Positions 10,356 through 19,027 of a stretch of DNA of 64,000 nt are shown in pieces (position 1 is the first letter of the stretch; each line of letters begins with the position of its first letter). This stretch comes from Salinibaculum litoreum (GTDB lineage Archaea; Halobacteriota; Halobacteria; Halobacteriales; Haloarculaceae): the NCBI GenBank assembly GCA_009789175.1, contig CP046866.1:372001-436000 (forward strand), given 5' to 3'. The position numbers and the translations under genes are program-made. Below the pieces are notes generated by a model. The model was not told the origin of the DNA, ran no database searches, and saw only the letters and a program-made list of their open reading frames with translations.

Positions 10356-10768
10356 GTTTGTTGTTCGGTCCGTTGTCTGTCAGCCCGTGGGCTTCGGACC
10401 CACTCGACTGCACCGTTGCGCCAGGCCCACGCCAGACCGACGACGAGGATGCCGATGAACAGCACCATCGGTCCCAGCGCGCGGAAGAGACCGACCTTGT
10501 CGATTGCGTCGTCGTAGACGACCGTCCACGGGAAGATGAGAACGGTCTCGATGTCGAAGACGACAAACAGCAGTGCGACCATGTAGTACTGGATGTTGAA
10601 CCGAATGGCCCGACTGCTGCCGGTCGGCACCTCACCACTCTCGTAGGTGGCGCGTTTGCTCGTTTCGGGTACACTCGGCCGCAACAGCGATGATACCACC
10701 ATCATACTCACGGGTATGACGACGGCGACGACTGCGAGCGCCCCGATGGCTATCCATGGATTGACCAT
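10352..10768 (-). CDS. nuoA: NADH dehydrogenase-like complex subunit A
   Basis: The 138-residue protein has three membrane helices and the NuoA loop YESGEVPTGSSRAIRFNIQYY followed by VALLFVVFDIETVLIFPW. It lies at the junction of the peripheral and membrane arms. It is the first gene of the operon A-B-CD-H-I. Haloarchaeal complexes lack NuoEFG, so the electron donor to this complex is not NADH by the usual module and remains uncertain. Confidence 0.95.
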   Translation of the reverse strand: MVNPWIAIGALAVVAVVIPVSMMVVSSLLRPSVPETSKRATYESGEVPTGSSRAIRFNIQYYMVALLFVVFDIETVLIFPWTVVYDDAIDKVGLFRALGPMVLFIGILVVGLAWAWRNGAVEWVRSPRADRQRTEQQT

Positions 10769-10798
10769 CTTCTATCGTATTCGGCTTTGAAGCGGTCC

Positions 10799-10808
10799 CA
10801 TATAAGGG
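10799..10808 (-). promoter_or_regulatory. TATA-like promoter of the nuoA operon
   Basis: Read on the minus strand, CCCTTATATG lies about 30-40 bases before the nuoA start codon and is followed by a GC-rich leader. This fits an archaeal TATA box with a short leader. The bases upstream (AAAAAATCCCG) are AT-rich but I assign no specific regulator. Confidence 0.5.
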
Positions 10809-10868
10809 TTGATTCTCGGGATTTTTTGACGCTGGTAACCGCTCTGTAGACTCCCGGCGGCGATGGGC

Positions 10869-11876
10869 TTACTCGGCCAGTCGCGCCTCAAGCACCGACC
10901 GCTCGATAGCGTCCGCGACATCCTCGTAGTGGGCCGTCCGCGAGGATAGCGTCACCACGTCGACGACGTTCCCGTCGGTCGGTGGCTCCGCTGTCCCCTC
11001 ATTCGTGTACAACACCACCGGCAACGACCGTTCCCGCGCCGTCACGTCGGCACGCACCGTGTCGGCGAACTGTGCCGAGCAGACCAGACACTCCAGGTGT
11101 CCCTCGTCCTCGTCGAGTGCTTGCTTTGCCTCCGTGGCGGACTCGGCGTGGGTCACCTCGAACTCCAGATTCCGGTGTTTGAGCAGTTTCGCCACGAGCA
11201 CCAGCGCGTCGCGGTCCTCCCCGACGAACAGGAACTGGACCGGGCCGGCACCGCTCGCGATCTCTGCCCGGAAATCGAGATACGTGCGTAGCAGCCGGGT
11301 CTCCCGCTGGGTCTCGGGGATGCACTTCGTCGCCACCCGCCCCGTCCCGGAGAGATGGCGGACGACCAGTCCCTCACCGTCCTCGCACGGGCGGACGCCC
11401 GTGACTGTCGCAATGTCGACTGGCAGGAGCTCGGTCGCCTCGAACGTGATACGTTCGCGTTTGGGCAACAGCGTCACCGTCGTCTCCGCCTCGACGGCTC
11501 CGGGCTCGCCCTCCAGTGGATACTGCTTTTGCTTGATCGTCGCCACAGTCTCGTCGAGCTGGAGTTTCAGTAGCGCGGTCACGAACCGGTCGGCGGTCCC
11601 CGTGTCGGTCCCGATGGTGACGGTGTATTCCTCGCCGGCGTCGACAAAGCGAATGCCCACGAGGTCGTCGAAAAAGCCTTTCCACTCCGGTGGCACCGTC
11701 CGAAAGTCGAACTCGACGACGCTTGCAAGCGGCAGTTTCTGCTTCTCGTCCTCGCCCGCAACAACGAGTTTCCGTCGCGTGACTGCGACGGTCCCGTCGT
11801 CGGCCTGGAACAGTTGTTCGTCGCCTCCGGTCACCGACAGAAACGCACTGAACTTGGCGACGACGTTCCGTGCCAT
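10869..11876 (-). CDS. CheF-like archaeal taxis protein with receiver-like tail
   Basis: The 335-residue protein begins with a region like archaeal CheF (DUF439), for example GTVAVTRRKLVVAGEDE then KLPLASVVEFDF, the PH-like half that links the Che system to the archaellum. From about 210 to the end there is a response-regulator-like fold (VQFLFVGEDRDALVLVAKLL, then HLECLVCSAQ, then VVLYTNEG). The usual phospho-acceptor Asp is not evident: the equivalent strand reads CLVCSA. It may be a degenerate receiver used for docking. It is not next to che or arl genes here. Confidence 0.7.
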   Translation of the reverse strand: MARNVVAKFSAFLSVTGGDEQLFQADDGTVAVTRRKLVVAGEDEKQKLPLASVVEFDFRTVPPEWKGFFDDLVGIRFVDAGEEYTVTIGTDTGTADRFVTALLKLQLDETVATIKQKQYPLEGEPGAVEAETTVTLLPKRERITFEATELLPVDIATVTGVRPCEDGEGLVVRHLSGTGRVATKCIPETQRETRLLRTYLDFRAEIASGAGPVQFLFVGEDRDALVLVAKLLKHRNLEFEVTHAESATEAKQALDEDEGHLECLVCSAQFADTVRADVTARERSLPVVLYTNEGTAEPPTDGNVVDVVTLSSRTAHYEDVADAIERSVLEARLAE

Positions 11877-11954
11877 TCACCCTCCGATTCACACCACAGG
11901 AGGATAAAGCAAATTGTTGGCGACGATACCCGTCCCGCGCGTGGCCGACCGTGT

Positions 11955-12602
11955 TCACTCGTAGTGCTCGCGAAAGCCCGGCGTCCCGAGTTCGTGGAGG
12001 TCCCGCGAGACTTCGCCGACGCCGTCCTGCAGGTCACGGTGGTACTCGACCAGTCGCTCGCGGAGGTCGTCGTGCTGGCGGGCGAGCATCTGGACCGCCG
12101 AGAGTGCGGCGTTGAACGATTTCCCGGCGTCGACGGCCACCAGCGGCGCACCCTGTGGCATACCGATGACCGATTGCAGGGACTTCTCCTGGACGGGGAC
12201 GCCGATGACCGGCAGCGGGTAGGCGATAGAGGCGGTCATGTTCGGCAGGTCGGCGGATTTGCCGCCCGCGCCGGCGATGATGACATCCAGTCCGCGGTCC
12301 TCGGCAGTCTCCGCGTACGCGGTCATCAGCTCCGGCGTCCGGTGGGCCGAGACGACGAACGTCTCGAAGGTAAACCGGTCCTCCGGCGGGTCCTCGTAGC
12401 TGGTCTGTTCCGCAAAGCCCAGCTGTTCGGTGAGTACGTCGTAGGCCCCCGGTCGCCCGTCCTCGGAGCCGGCCATCACGTCGAGGTCCGAATCCGAGCC
12501 CATGATGATGCCGATGTCGGGGGTCTGTGTCGGGTCACGCTCGCGCTTTGCTTCCGCGTGCAGGTCGTCGATGAGTGACTGCACCGCCTGTGAGTCGGTC
12601 AT
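11955..12602 (-). CDS. purE: N5-carboxyaminoimidazole ribonucleotide mutase
   Basis: The 215-residue protein carries the class I PurE motifs GSDSDLD, VVSAHRTPE and AGAGGKSADLPNMTAS. It converts N5-CAIR to CAIR in purine synthesis, the step after PurK. The start at 12602 (MTDSQAVQSL) is preferred: the longer frame to 12704 adds an un-family-like leader. It has a haloarchaeal insertion (SEDGRPGAYD) and a helical C-terminal extension. purK lies 370 bases upstream on the same strand, with a small opposite-strand gene between them. Confidence 0.95.
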   Translation of the reverse strand: MTDSQAVQSLIDDLHAEAKRERDPTQTPDIGIIMGSDSDLDVMAGSEDGRPGAYDVLTEQLGFAEQTSYEDPPEDRFTFETFVVSAHRTPELMTAYAETAEDRGLDVIIAGAGGKSADLPNMTASIAYPLPVIGVPVQEKSLQSVIGMPQGAPLVAVDAGKSFNAALSAVQMLARQHDDLRERLVEYHRDLQDGVGEVSRDLHELGTPGFREHYE

Positions 12603-12719
12603 GCCTGTGGTTCCCGGTGGCTTGGCCGTAAGCGTTGCTGTCCCCAGGTTGCACCCCCTCTTAGTACACGGCAAGACGTAGGATATAGATTCAAGAGTCT
12701 GCATGTGTTTCGCCTGGAT

Positions 12720-12950
12720 ATGGTCGAGCAGAAAGGGATCGACGAGATTCGTCGGGACCTGGCGACTGCGGTCGGACTGGTTGCTCTCGGGGACGTATCG
12801 ATGACTGAAGCGGCACAGGAGACGGATGTCACCCGCTGGGAAATCGAAGAAGCGCTCGAACAGGCCGCACTCGCGGAACCGCTCGGCGTCGAACTCGACG
12901 GCGACCTGGCCAGTGAAATCGATAGCCTTCTCAACGAGAGCCAGCCGTAA
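12720..12950 (+). CDS. Small HTH protein, UPF0175-like
   Basis: The 76-residue protein starts at ATG 12720 (MVEQKGIDEIRRDL) and contains a helix-turn-helix pattern, LVALGDVSMTEAAQETDVTRWEIEEAL, resembling UPF0175/antitoxin-like small DNA-binding proteins. An alternative GTG start at 12705 would add five residues. It lies on the opposite strand between purE and purK, its end 21 bases from the purK stop. No toxin partner is adjacent. It may be a regulator, but that is an inference. Confidence 0.6.
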   Translation: MVEQKGIDEIRRDLATAVGLVALGDVSMTEAAQETDVTRWEIEEALEQAALAEPLGVELDGDLASEIDSLLNESQP

Positions 12951-12971
12951 CGTCCCCGCTGTCTCGAACTG

Positions 12972-14120
12972 TTACTCGAAGCGCAGCGCCTCGCGCACAG
13001 CACGAATCTCAGCCAGCAAGTCCTCGACCGGTTCGGCACCCGAGAGTGTCAGATGGCCCATCTTCCGCAGCCGATAGACCTCGCGTTTGCCGTACCAGTG
13101 GACGCCCAGCCGGTCGGTCTCGAAGGCCTGCTCGACGCCCGCGAGCCGTGCCTGCTGGCGACCGTCCACGTCCCCGAGGATGTTCGCAGAGACTGTCGGC
13201 TGGCGTCGTTCCGTCGTGCCCAGAGGTAGGCCAGTGACGGCACGGGCGTGTTGCTCGAACTGGGAGGTGTGACAGCCCTCGATGGTCCAGTGACCTGAGT
13301 TGTGCGGGCGGGGGGCGATTTCGTTCAGCAAGACCTCGCCGTCGGTCGTCTCGAACAGTTCGATACCGAAGACCCCGCGGCCGTCCATGACATCGAGCAC
13401 GTCGTGTGCCACCTCGCGTGCGCGCTCGCGAACATCGTCACTGGCTCGCGGGGGCGAGACGCTCTCGCGGAGAATCTCCTCGCGGTGGATGGTCTCGGTC
13501 ACCGGGAAGGTGTCCCGCTCGCCGTCGCCGAGACAGCCCATCACCGCCAGCTCCCGCTCGAAGTCGAGGAACTCCTCGACCATCGCCGGCCCCGCGATTT
13601 GCTCCATGGCCGCCTCGACATCTTCGGGTGACTCGACGGGAACGTTCCCCCGGCCGTCGTAGCCGCCCTCGCGGGCTTTGAGCATCGCCGGATAGCCCAG
13701 GTCCTCCAGTGCGTCCCGTAACTGGTCGGCGGTGTCGACCTTGCGATACGCCGGGACCGGGACGCCGGCCTCGCTGAGCCGTTCTTTCTGGACGTACTTG
13801 TCCTGAATCGTCCGGAGCGTGTCGGGGTGTGGATGGACCGGCGTGCCCGTCTCCTCGCTGACCCGCTCCAGCACGTCCGGGTCCGTGAGTTCGATTTCGA
13901 ACGTGAGATAGTCCGATTTCTCGGCGACGGCCCGGACGGTCTCCTCGTCGTCGAACTCACCGACGACCTGCTCGCGGGCCACCGGTGACGCGGGCGCGTC
14001 GGGTGTCGGGTCCGAGACGACGAGGTCGATACCCAGCGGCGTGGCAGCCTCGCCCAGCATCCGGCCGAGCTGTCCGCCGCCCACCACGCCCAGCGTCGTC
14101 CCTGGCGAGGTCAGTTGCAT
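12972..14120 (-). CDS. purK: 5-(carboxyamino)imidazole ribonucleotide synthase
   Basis: The 382-residue ATP-grasp enzyme carboxylates AIR to N5-CAIR with ATP and bicarbonate. It starts TLGVVGGGQLGRMLG, the N-terminal nucleotide-binding loop. It continues with the ATP-grasp segments YPAMLKAREGGYDGRGN and FERELAVMG, then the metal-binding VLLNEIAPRPHNSGHWTIEG. ATG at 14120 (MQLTSPGTT) is chosen over the frame start at 14147. It works directly before PurE, whose gene follows on the same strand after a small intervening opposite gene. Confidence 0.96.
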   Translation of the reverse strand: MQLTSPGTTLGVVGGGQLGRMLGEAATPLGIDLVVSDPTPDAPASPVAREQVVGEFDDEETVRAVAEKSDYLTFEIELTDPDVLERVSEETGTPVHPHPDTLRTIQDKYVQKERLSEAGVPVPAYRKVDTADQLRDALEDLGYPAMLKAREGGYDGRGNVPVESPEDVEAAMEQIAGPAMVEEFLDFERELAVMGCLGDGERDTFPVTETIHREEILRESVSPPRASDDVRERAREVAHDVLDVMDGRGVFGIELFETTDGEVLLNEIAPRPHNSGHWTIEGCHTSQFEQHARAVTGLPLGTTERRQPTVSANILGDVDGRQQARLAGVEQAFETDRLGVHWYGKREVYRLRKMGHLTLSGAEPVEDLLAEIRAVREALRFE

Positions 14121-14177
14121 ACGCGCCCATCTCCCGCCCGCAGTCAAAAGCTTGTTTCATCGGCCCGGGCCTGCCGG

Positions 14178-16256
14178 CTAGCCGCTCTCCCAGCCCGGCG
14201 CCCGGTCGACGTACTCCTCGTGGACGTAGAACGTCATCGGGTGGGCACCCCGGTAGAAGTTGAACGTCCGGGCAGTGTACCCTTCGGCTTTCAGAGTCTC
14301 GCGGGGCACGGTGTTGTCGCTCGGTTTGACGATGACGATTGGTGGCGTCTCCTCCTCGATGCGGGTCTGCAAGTCGAACTCGTTCCGTTCACAGGAGGTG
14401 TTTGCCCCTGACTTCTCCAGGTACCACGGCAACGGCAAGGAGGCAATCCACCCGCCGCCAGTACATGTCGGTTTTCGGTACCGGCTCGACTCCGCGCCGA
14501 GGTAGCCGTAACTGCCGGAGTAGTTACTTCCCATGTAGAGGACCACATCGGGGTCTTCGCTGCCGCCGATGGCCGAGACGGCATCGAAGGCCGCCCGCGC
14601 CTCGGATTCGGGCTGGGCGAACTGGACGAGGCCGTTGTCTTCGGAGGTAGTATCCAGATAGGAGGTCTCGGCGGTCTGGAACGCACCCCACGAGACGACG
14701 AGAAAGAGCATGAAGAACACGACAACGTCCACGTCCGAATCGGGGTCTGACAGCGCGTCCCGGCCCCACCGGTAGAACCGCGAGACGCCGACGGCTGCGG
14801 GCACGGTCAGCGGGACGATGATGTGAATCGTCAGCCAGTAGCCCGTCCCGGGGTCGTTCTGGAGTGCGTAGCCAAACAGCGACGCGATGCCACAGTACGA
14901 CAGAAACGTCACGAGCGCACGCGGGCGCTCGGTCGCGTAGCGTTCATACAGGAAGCCAAAGAGCGCAAACGCCCCGAGCCCGGGTGCGTAGGTCAGGATG
15001 TTGTTTTTCTCCTCGTTGAACGCCTCGATGTACAACTCCAGGAAGCCGCGGTCCTCGGAGCCGACCTCGCCCCACTGGTCGATGGCCTGGTCGAACGCGC
15101 CGGCGACGGTATCGTAGGCGTAGCCGGGGAACTGGAGCGGTTGCCCGAGGGCCTCGTAGAGGCCGGTCGACCCCTGTGAGGCCGGCGTCGGGGGCGTCTG
15201 TAACCCGGCCATACCGGCCCCGCGGTCGGCATAGAAAAACACCAACACGAGAAAGCCAAGCAGCGCTGCCGCGCCGGTGTGGAAAGCGAGAGTAGCGACC
15301 TTCCGCCGGACTGCCAGTGGGTCCTCGAAGCGCCGGTTCGCGACCTCCATACCCTTGAACGGGACGAGTGCGACTGCCTTCGCGTCGCCGAGCAGGCGGC
15401 CGACCCACGACTGCTTGATGCGTGCCACGCCGGTGCTGAACCCACGCGGTGGGAACAGCGCGTGGTCGGCCAGCAAGACCGTCGCGCCGACCCACGTCAG
15501 GAGGTAGACGAGGGCGTTTTCCTTGGTTGTCAGCCCGAGGGCGACGAACAGGCCGACGCCATAGAGGTAGCGAATCCGTCGGGTGTCGTAATAGCGCACC
15601 AGCAGCCCGAAGCCGGTAAAGACGAACGCGACCAGCAACATGTCGCTGCGGAGATATCGCGAGTAGTAGACGAAGATGGCGTTGAAAGCGAGAAAGCCCG
15701 CGAGCGCGATTACTTCGGTCGCCCGGAGGTGTTTGCGGTAGAGGTAGGCACTCGCAGGGAGCAGGCCGGCGATGAGTGCTGGGGTCAGGCGGGCGAGGAA
15801 GTCACTCGGGCCGAACAGGCGAAACAGCCAGGAGTTGACGAGCTGGATGAACGGGCCGTGGACGATGGGGCGGTAGGCGAACGAGCCGGTGTCGATGTAG
15901 TGTAGTGACCAGTAGCCCACACGAGCCTCGTCGAAATGGAGCGGCCGCGCTCCGAGTCCGACGAGTCGGACGACCAGCGATGCGACGGTAATGACGACCA
16001 CTGCCTGTGCCAGTGTGAGCGGGACCATCTGGAGGCGGTCACCGCCACCGGTGAGCCGGCTGAGCGGTCCCGTCACAGCGCCGTCGCTGTCAGTTTCGCC
16101 GTCGCCGTCGGTCTCGGCTGTCTGCTGGGGTGTGGTCGTCTCCGGCCCGGGTCCACCGTCGCTGGTGGATTCGGCGTCGTCTGGGGCACTGCTGTCGGCG
16201 ACAGCACTATCGGAGTCGTCATCGCTGGGAGGGCTCTCGTCGCCACGACGCGACAT
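14178..16256 (-). CDS. Agl23-like membrane glycosyltransferase-fold protein (TIGR03663 type)
   Basis: The 692-residue protein has a low-complexity acidic N-terminus (about 1-75) and then roughly ten membrane helices of the GT-C/PMT type. Early in the membrane region are the conserved RPLHFDEARVGYWSL and YRPIVHGPFIQL motifs typical of lipid-linked-sugar transferases. A C-terminal extracellular domain with paired cysteines follows. It resembles the archaeal flippase activity-associated protein Agl23. The frame is open to 16781, but that extension overlaps ribH, so ATG at 16256 (MSRRGDESPP) is used. Exact substrate unknown. Confidence 0.75.
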   Translation of the reverse strand: MSRRGDESPPSDDDSDSAVADSSAPDDAESTSDGGPGPETTTPQQTAETDGDGETDSDGAVTGPLSRLTGGGDRLQMVPLTLAQAVVVITVASLVVRLVGLGARPLHFDEARVGYWSLHYIDTGSFAYRPIVHGPFIQLVNSWLFRLFGPSDFLARLTPALIAGLLPASAYLYRKHLRATEVIALAGFLAFNAIFVYYSRYLRSDMLLVAFVFTGFGLLVRYYDTRRIRYLYGVGLFVALGLTTKENALVYLLTWVGATVLLADHALFPPRGFSTGVARIKQSWVGRLLGDAKAVALVPFKGMEVANRRFEDPLAVRRKVATLAFHTGAAALLGFLVLVFFYADRGAGMAGLQTPPTPASQGSTGLYEALGQPLQFPGYAYDTVAGAFDQAIDQWGEVGSEDRGFLELYIEAFNEEKNNILTYAPGLGAFALFGFLYERYATERPRALVTFLSYCGIASLFGYALQNDPGTGYWLTIHIIVPLTVPAAVGVSRFYRWGRDALSDPDSDVDVVVFFMLFLVVSWGAFQTAETSYLDTTSEDNGLVQFAQPESEARAAFDAVSAIGGSEDPDVVLYMGSNYSGSYGYLGAESSRYRKPTCTGGGWIASLPLPWYLEKSGANTSCERNEFDLQTRIEEETPPIVIVKPSDNTVPRETLKAEGYTARTFNFYRGAHPMTFYVHEEYVDRAPGWESG

Positions 16257-16350
16257 ACCCCCACACGCGAGGGGGATGGTTAGAACGGTTACGGTTGCGG
16301 CCGAGGTGGCGACGCAGGCACGACCCGACCACAGCATCACAAGAACGGTA

Positions 16351-16360
16351 CTTCTTTTAG
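16351..16360 (+). promoter_or_regulatory. TATA-like promoter of ribH
   Basis: The sequence CTTCTTTTAG lies 23-32 bases before the ribH ATG, in the divergent spacer with the Agl23-like gene. Spacing fits an archaeal short-leader promoter. Confidence 0.4.
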
Positions 16361-16382
16361 GACACACCCCGCCTGCTGAACT

Positions 16383-16796
16383 ATGGTCCGGCTCGGGCTG
16401 GTCGTCGCCCAGTTCAACAAGGAGAGCCCTATCACCGAGGAGATGGCAGACCGGGCGCGTACGGCAGCGGCCGAACGCGACGCCACGGTCGTCGCGGAGC
16501 TTGCCGTCCCGGGCTCGTACGACACGCCGCTGGCAGCAGACCGGCTGGCCCGACGCGATGACGTGGACGCCGTCGCCGTCATCGGTGCAATCGTGACCGG
16601 TGACACCGACCACGACCAGGTCATCGCCGACGCCGCCGCCCGGAAGCTGACCGACGTGAGCCTCGACCGGGACACGCCGGTGACGCTGGGTATCACCGGT
16701 CCGGGCATGAGCCAGGACGAAGCCCAAGCCCGCACCGACTACGGCGCACAGGCCGTCGACAGTGCAATCGACATGGTACACGAACTCGACTCATGA
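16383..16796 (+). CDS. ribH: 6,7-dimethyl-8-ribityllumazine synthase
   Basis: The 137-residue protein is lumazine synthase, the penultimate step of riboflavin synthesis. Readable motifs are LVVAQFNKES at the N-terminus, VPGSYDTPLAA, AVAVIGAIVTGDTDHDQVI with the catalytic His region, and VTLGITGPG. Length is usual for archaeal RibH. The stop overlaps the start of the next aminotransferase by four bases (ATGA), so they form an operon even though their pathways differ. Confidence 0.95.
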   Translation: MVRLGLVVAQFNKESPITEEMADRARTAAAERDATVVAELAVPGSYDTPLAADRLARRDDVDAVAVIGAIVTGDTDHDQVIADAAARKLTDVSLDRDTPVTLGITGPGMSQDEAQARTDYGAQAVDSAIDMVHELDS

Positions 16797-17947
16797 CTCT
16801 CGACTTCACAGACCGCGTACAGCGGGTCGAACCGAGTGCAACGCTCGCAATCAGTAACAAGGCCGCCGAACTCGAAGCGGACGGCGTCGATGTCGTCGAC
16901 CTGAGTGTCGGCGAACCCGACTTCGATACACCACAGAACATCAAAGAATCCGCCGAACGCGCCCTCGAAGCCGGCGAAACCGGTTACACCACCTCCCAGG
17001 GTATCCCCGAACTGCGCGAGGCCATCGCCGAGGCCCTCCACGACCGCGGCCTCGACCAGTACGGCTCGGAAAACGTGATGGTCACGCCCGGCGGGAAGCA
17101 GGCCCTGTTCGAAATCTTCCAGACGCTCGTCGACGACGGCGACGAGGTCGTCTTGCTCGACCCCGCGTGGGTCTCCTACGAGGCGATGGCGAAGATTGCC
17201 GGGGCCGACCTCAAGCGGGTCGACACCGCACAGTACGATTTCCGACTGGAGGACGCGCTGGGTGACCTCCGTGGCGTCGTCTCGGAGGATACCGACCTGC
17301 TGGTCGTCAACTCCCCGGGCAACCCCCACGGTGCCGTCTACTCCGAGCAGGCGCTGCAGGGGGTCCGCGACGTGGCCGTCAACCACGACGTGACGGTCAT
17401 CTCCGACGAAATCTACGACCAAATCGTCTACGACGGTGCATCTTACACCAGCCTCGGCACGCTGGAGGGCATGCGTGACCGCACCATCACGGTCAACGGC
17501 TTCTCGAAGGCCTACGCGATGACCGGCTGGCGGTTGGGTTACTTCGCTGGCCCCGAAGAACTCATCGACCAGGCAAGCAAGATTCACGGCCACTCGGTCT
17601 CCTGTGCCGTGAACTTCGTCCAGCACGCCGGTATCGAGGCGATTCGAAACACCGACGACGCCGTCGACGAGATGCGCCAGGCCTTCGAAGAACGGCGTGA
17701 CATGCTCGTCGACCTGTTCGACGAGTACGGCAAGGACGTACCCGAACCCGAGGGCGCGTTCTACATGATGCTGCCCGTCGCCGACGATGACCAGGCCTGG
17801 TGTGAACAGGCCATCGAGGACGGCCACGTCGCGACGGTCCCCGGCAGTGCCTTCGGCACGCCCGGCTACGCCCGCATCTCCTATGCCAACAGCAAGGAGC
17901 GCCTGCGGGAAGCCGTCGACCGACTCGACGACGAGGACCTGCTGTAA
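16793..17947 (+). CDS. Class I/II PLP-dependent aminotransferase (aspartate type)
   Basis: The 384-residue protein is a fold-type I aminotransferase. It shows LSVGEPDFDTP near the N-terminus and the substrate loop VVNSPGNPHGAVYS. The PLP-binding VISDEIYDQIVYDG precedes the Schiff-base Lys in TVNGFSKAYAMTGWRLGY, and GSAFGTPGYARISYA lies near the end. It probably uses aspartate or another amino acid with 2-oxoglutarate. It starts inside the ribH stop, so it is co-translated with ribH. A paralogue lies at 59094-60239. Confidence 0.93.
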   Translation: MTLDFTDRVQRVEPSATLAISNKAAELEADGVDVVDLSVGEPDFDTPQNIKESAERALEAGETGYTTSQGIPELREAIAEALHDRGLDQYGSENVMVTPGGKQALFEIFQTLVDDGDEVVLLDPAWVSYEAMAKIAGADLKRVDTAQYDFRLEDALGDLRGVVSEDTDLLVVNSPGNPHGAVYSEQALQGVRDVAVNHDVTVISDEIYDQIVYDGASYTSLGTLEGMRDRTITVNGFSKAYAMTGWRLGYFAGPEELIDQASKIHGHSVSCAVNFVQHAGIEAIRNTDDAVDEMRQAFEERRDMLVDLFDEYGKDVPEPEGAFYMMLPVADDDQAWCEQAIEDGHVATVPGSAFGTPGYARISYANSKERLREAVDRLDDEDLL

Positions 17948-18004
17948 CCCTCGGTATCGTCGAACTGCCTACTATTTTGACCTGTTAGTCCGCTTCAGTC
18001 GGCG

Positions 18005-18157
18005 ATGGACCGACGACAGTTCTGTCTCGCGGTGATCACGGGCGTAGTAACGGCTGGTGCCGGGTGTAGCGGACAGTCAGACGCCGAGAGTGTCATAGAA
18101 CTCTCCACAAAGGAGTTATTTTCCAGCGTAGAACTGGCTGAACACGCTGTTCACTAA
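18005..18157 (+). pseudogene. Truncated Tat lipoprotein
   Basis: A 50-codon frame starts MDRRQFCLAVITGVV and reaches a lipobox AGCSGQSDAE. It is a complete twin-arginine lipoprotein signal, followed by only about 28 residues before TAA at 18155. No mature domain is present, and the sequence after the stop becomes AT-richer without a continuing frame. I read it as a signal peptide left from a gene that lost its body, perhaps when the neighbouring lipoprotein at 18217-18636 arrived. A genuine short secreted peptide is possible. Confidence 0.5.
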
Positions 18158-18216
18158 GCGTGCCTATCGAACGCTCAAGGTGAGATATTCATCATTTCTA
18201 CAAGTTTTTCTTTGTA

Positions 18217-18636
18217 TTAGTCTGAACTATCGCAGTTTTGTTCAACCAGTTGGAGATTAAGCCCTGTTTCAGCAGGCGTAATAGTCCAGTATTTGACCTT
18301 CGAACACTCATCTTCGGTGATTTTCCATTTGACAGTTTTCTCAGGTCTTGGGTCCACGTCATCGATATTCACCATCATCTCATACGAGCCGGGCGAGACT
18401 GAAAGCTCGACTCTCTCGGCTACTCCACTTTCAATTGGGAGAATTCGGGCTTTTTGAAAACTCTCGTCATCAGGACGTGTGAGTTCTAAATATGCATCCT
18501 GACTCTGTTCTGTGGCATTAAGCACGTGAACTACGGCAGAAACCTCAGAAGCAAGGACTGACTGACAACCAGCCAATGAGGCTATTCCTCCGACGCCAAC
18601 AGCGAGAAGGTGACGGCGAGTGATGAGAGCATCCAT
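18217..18636 (-). CDS. Tat-exported lipoprotein of unknown function
   Basis: The 139-residue protein starts MDALITRRHLLAVGVGGIASLAGC, a Tat signal with lipobox Cys near 24. The mature part (about 115 residues) reads as a small beta domain (VSAVVHVLNATEQSQDAYLEL, then GSYEMMVNIDDV) with two later cysteines that could pair. The coding sequence is AT-richer than its neighbours, suggesting later acquisition. ATG 18636 is preferred over the frame start at 18684 because it puts RR close to the start. Function unknown. Confidence 0.65.
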   Translation of the reverse strand: MDALITRRHLLAVGVGGIASLAGCQSVLASEVSAVVHVLNATEQSQDAYLELTRPDDESFQKARILPIESGVAERVELSVSPGSYEMMVNIDDVDPRPEKTVKWKITEDECSKVKYWTITPAETGLNLQLVEQNCDSSD

Positions 18637-19027
18637 ATCTAATGTTCTGTTATGAGAGTGAAAGTTTTTGTGGTGAATTCGCAAGATTTCTGGAGCATAG
18701 TTCTACTGTATCGAGCGTTCAGCCCGTGTAGACTGGCGAGGTATGATAACTGTTCTATGACACCCTCAGACGCCGGTAACTGGGACATCGTCCTGTAACG
18801 TCGACCGAGGAGGCCCCTCTCTGCCCCCAGAAGCGACCAGCCTCTCCGCTGTCCACGCATAGCCCGGACACACGAGGGTCTGCCTGGGAACAGGCCTCAG
18901 CTGGGATGATGGAATCCGTCGTTTCCCACTCGAATCCAAATCAGTTTGGTATTCTTTCTATCTCGCTCCTACACCATCTAGAGTAACAGTTGCCTGCGAC
19001 ACGAATCGCAGTGCGTTCACTTCACAC
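18637..19027. other. Intergenic stretch, no supportable gene
   Basis: About 390 bases separate the lipoprotein and the sensor kinase, which are transcribed divergently. A 73-codon minus-strand frame exists (18639-18860) but has no start context or family resemblance. The kinase promoter should lie in the last 100 bases, where AT-rich tracts (TTTGGTATTCTTTCTATC near 18945-18965) occur. No repeats or RNA genes are seen. Confidence 0.4.

Noticed and set aside
16257-16781. N-terminal extension of the Agl23-like gene into ribH
   Set aside because: The frame is open but it overlaps the ribH coding strand, and the added residues are not membrane-like or conserved. ATG 16256 is used.
18639-18860. 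73-codon frame upstream of the LOV kinase
   Set aside because: No start context, no recognised domain and no conserved neighbour; treated as noncoding.
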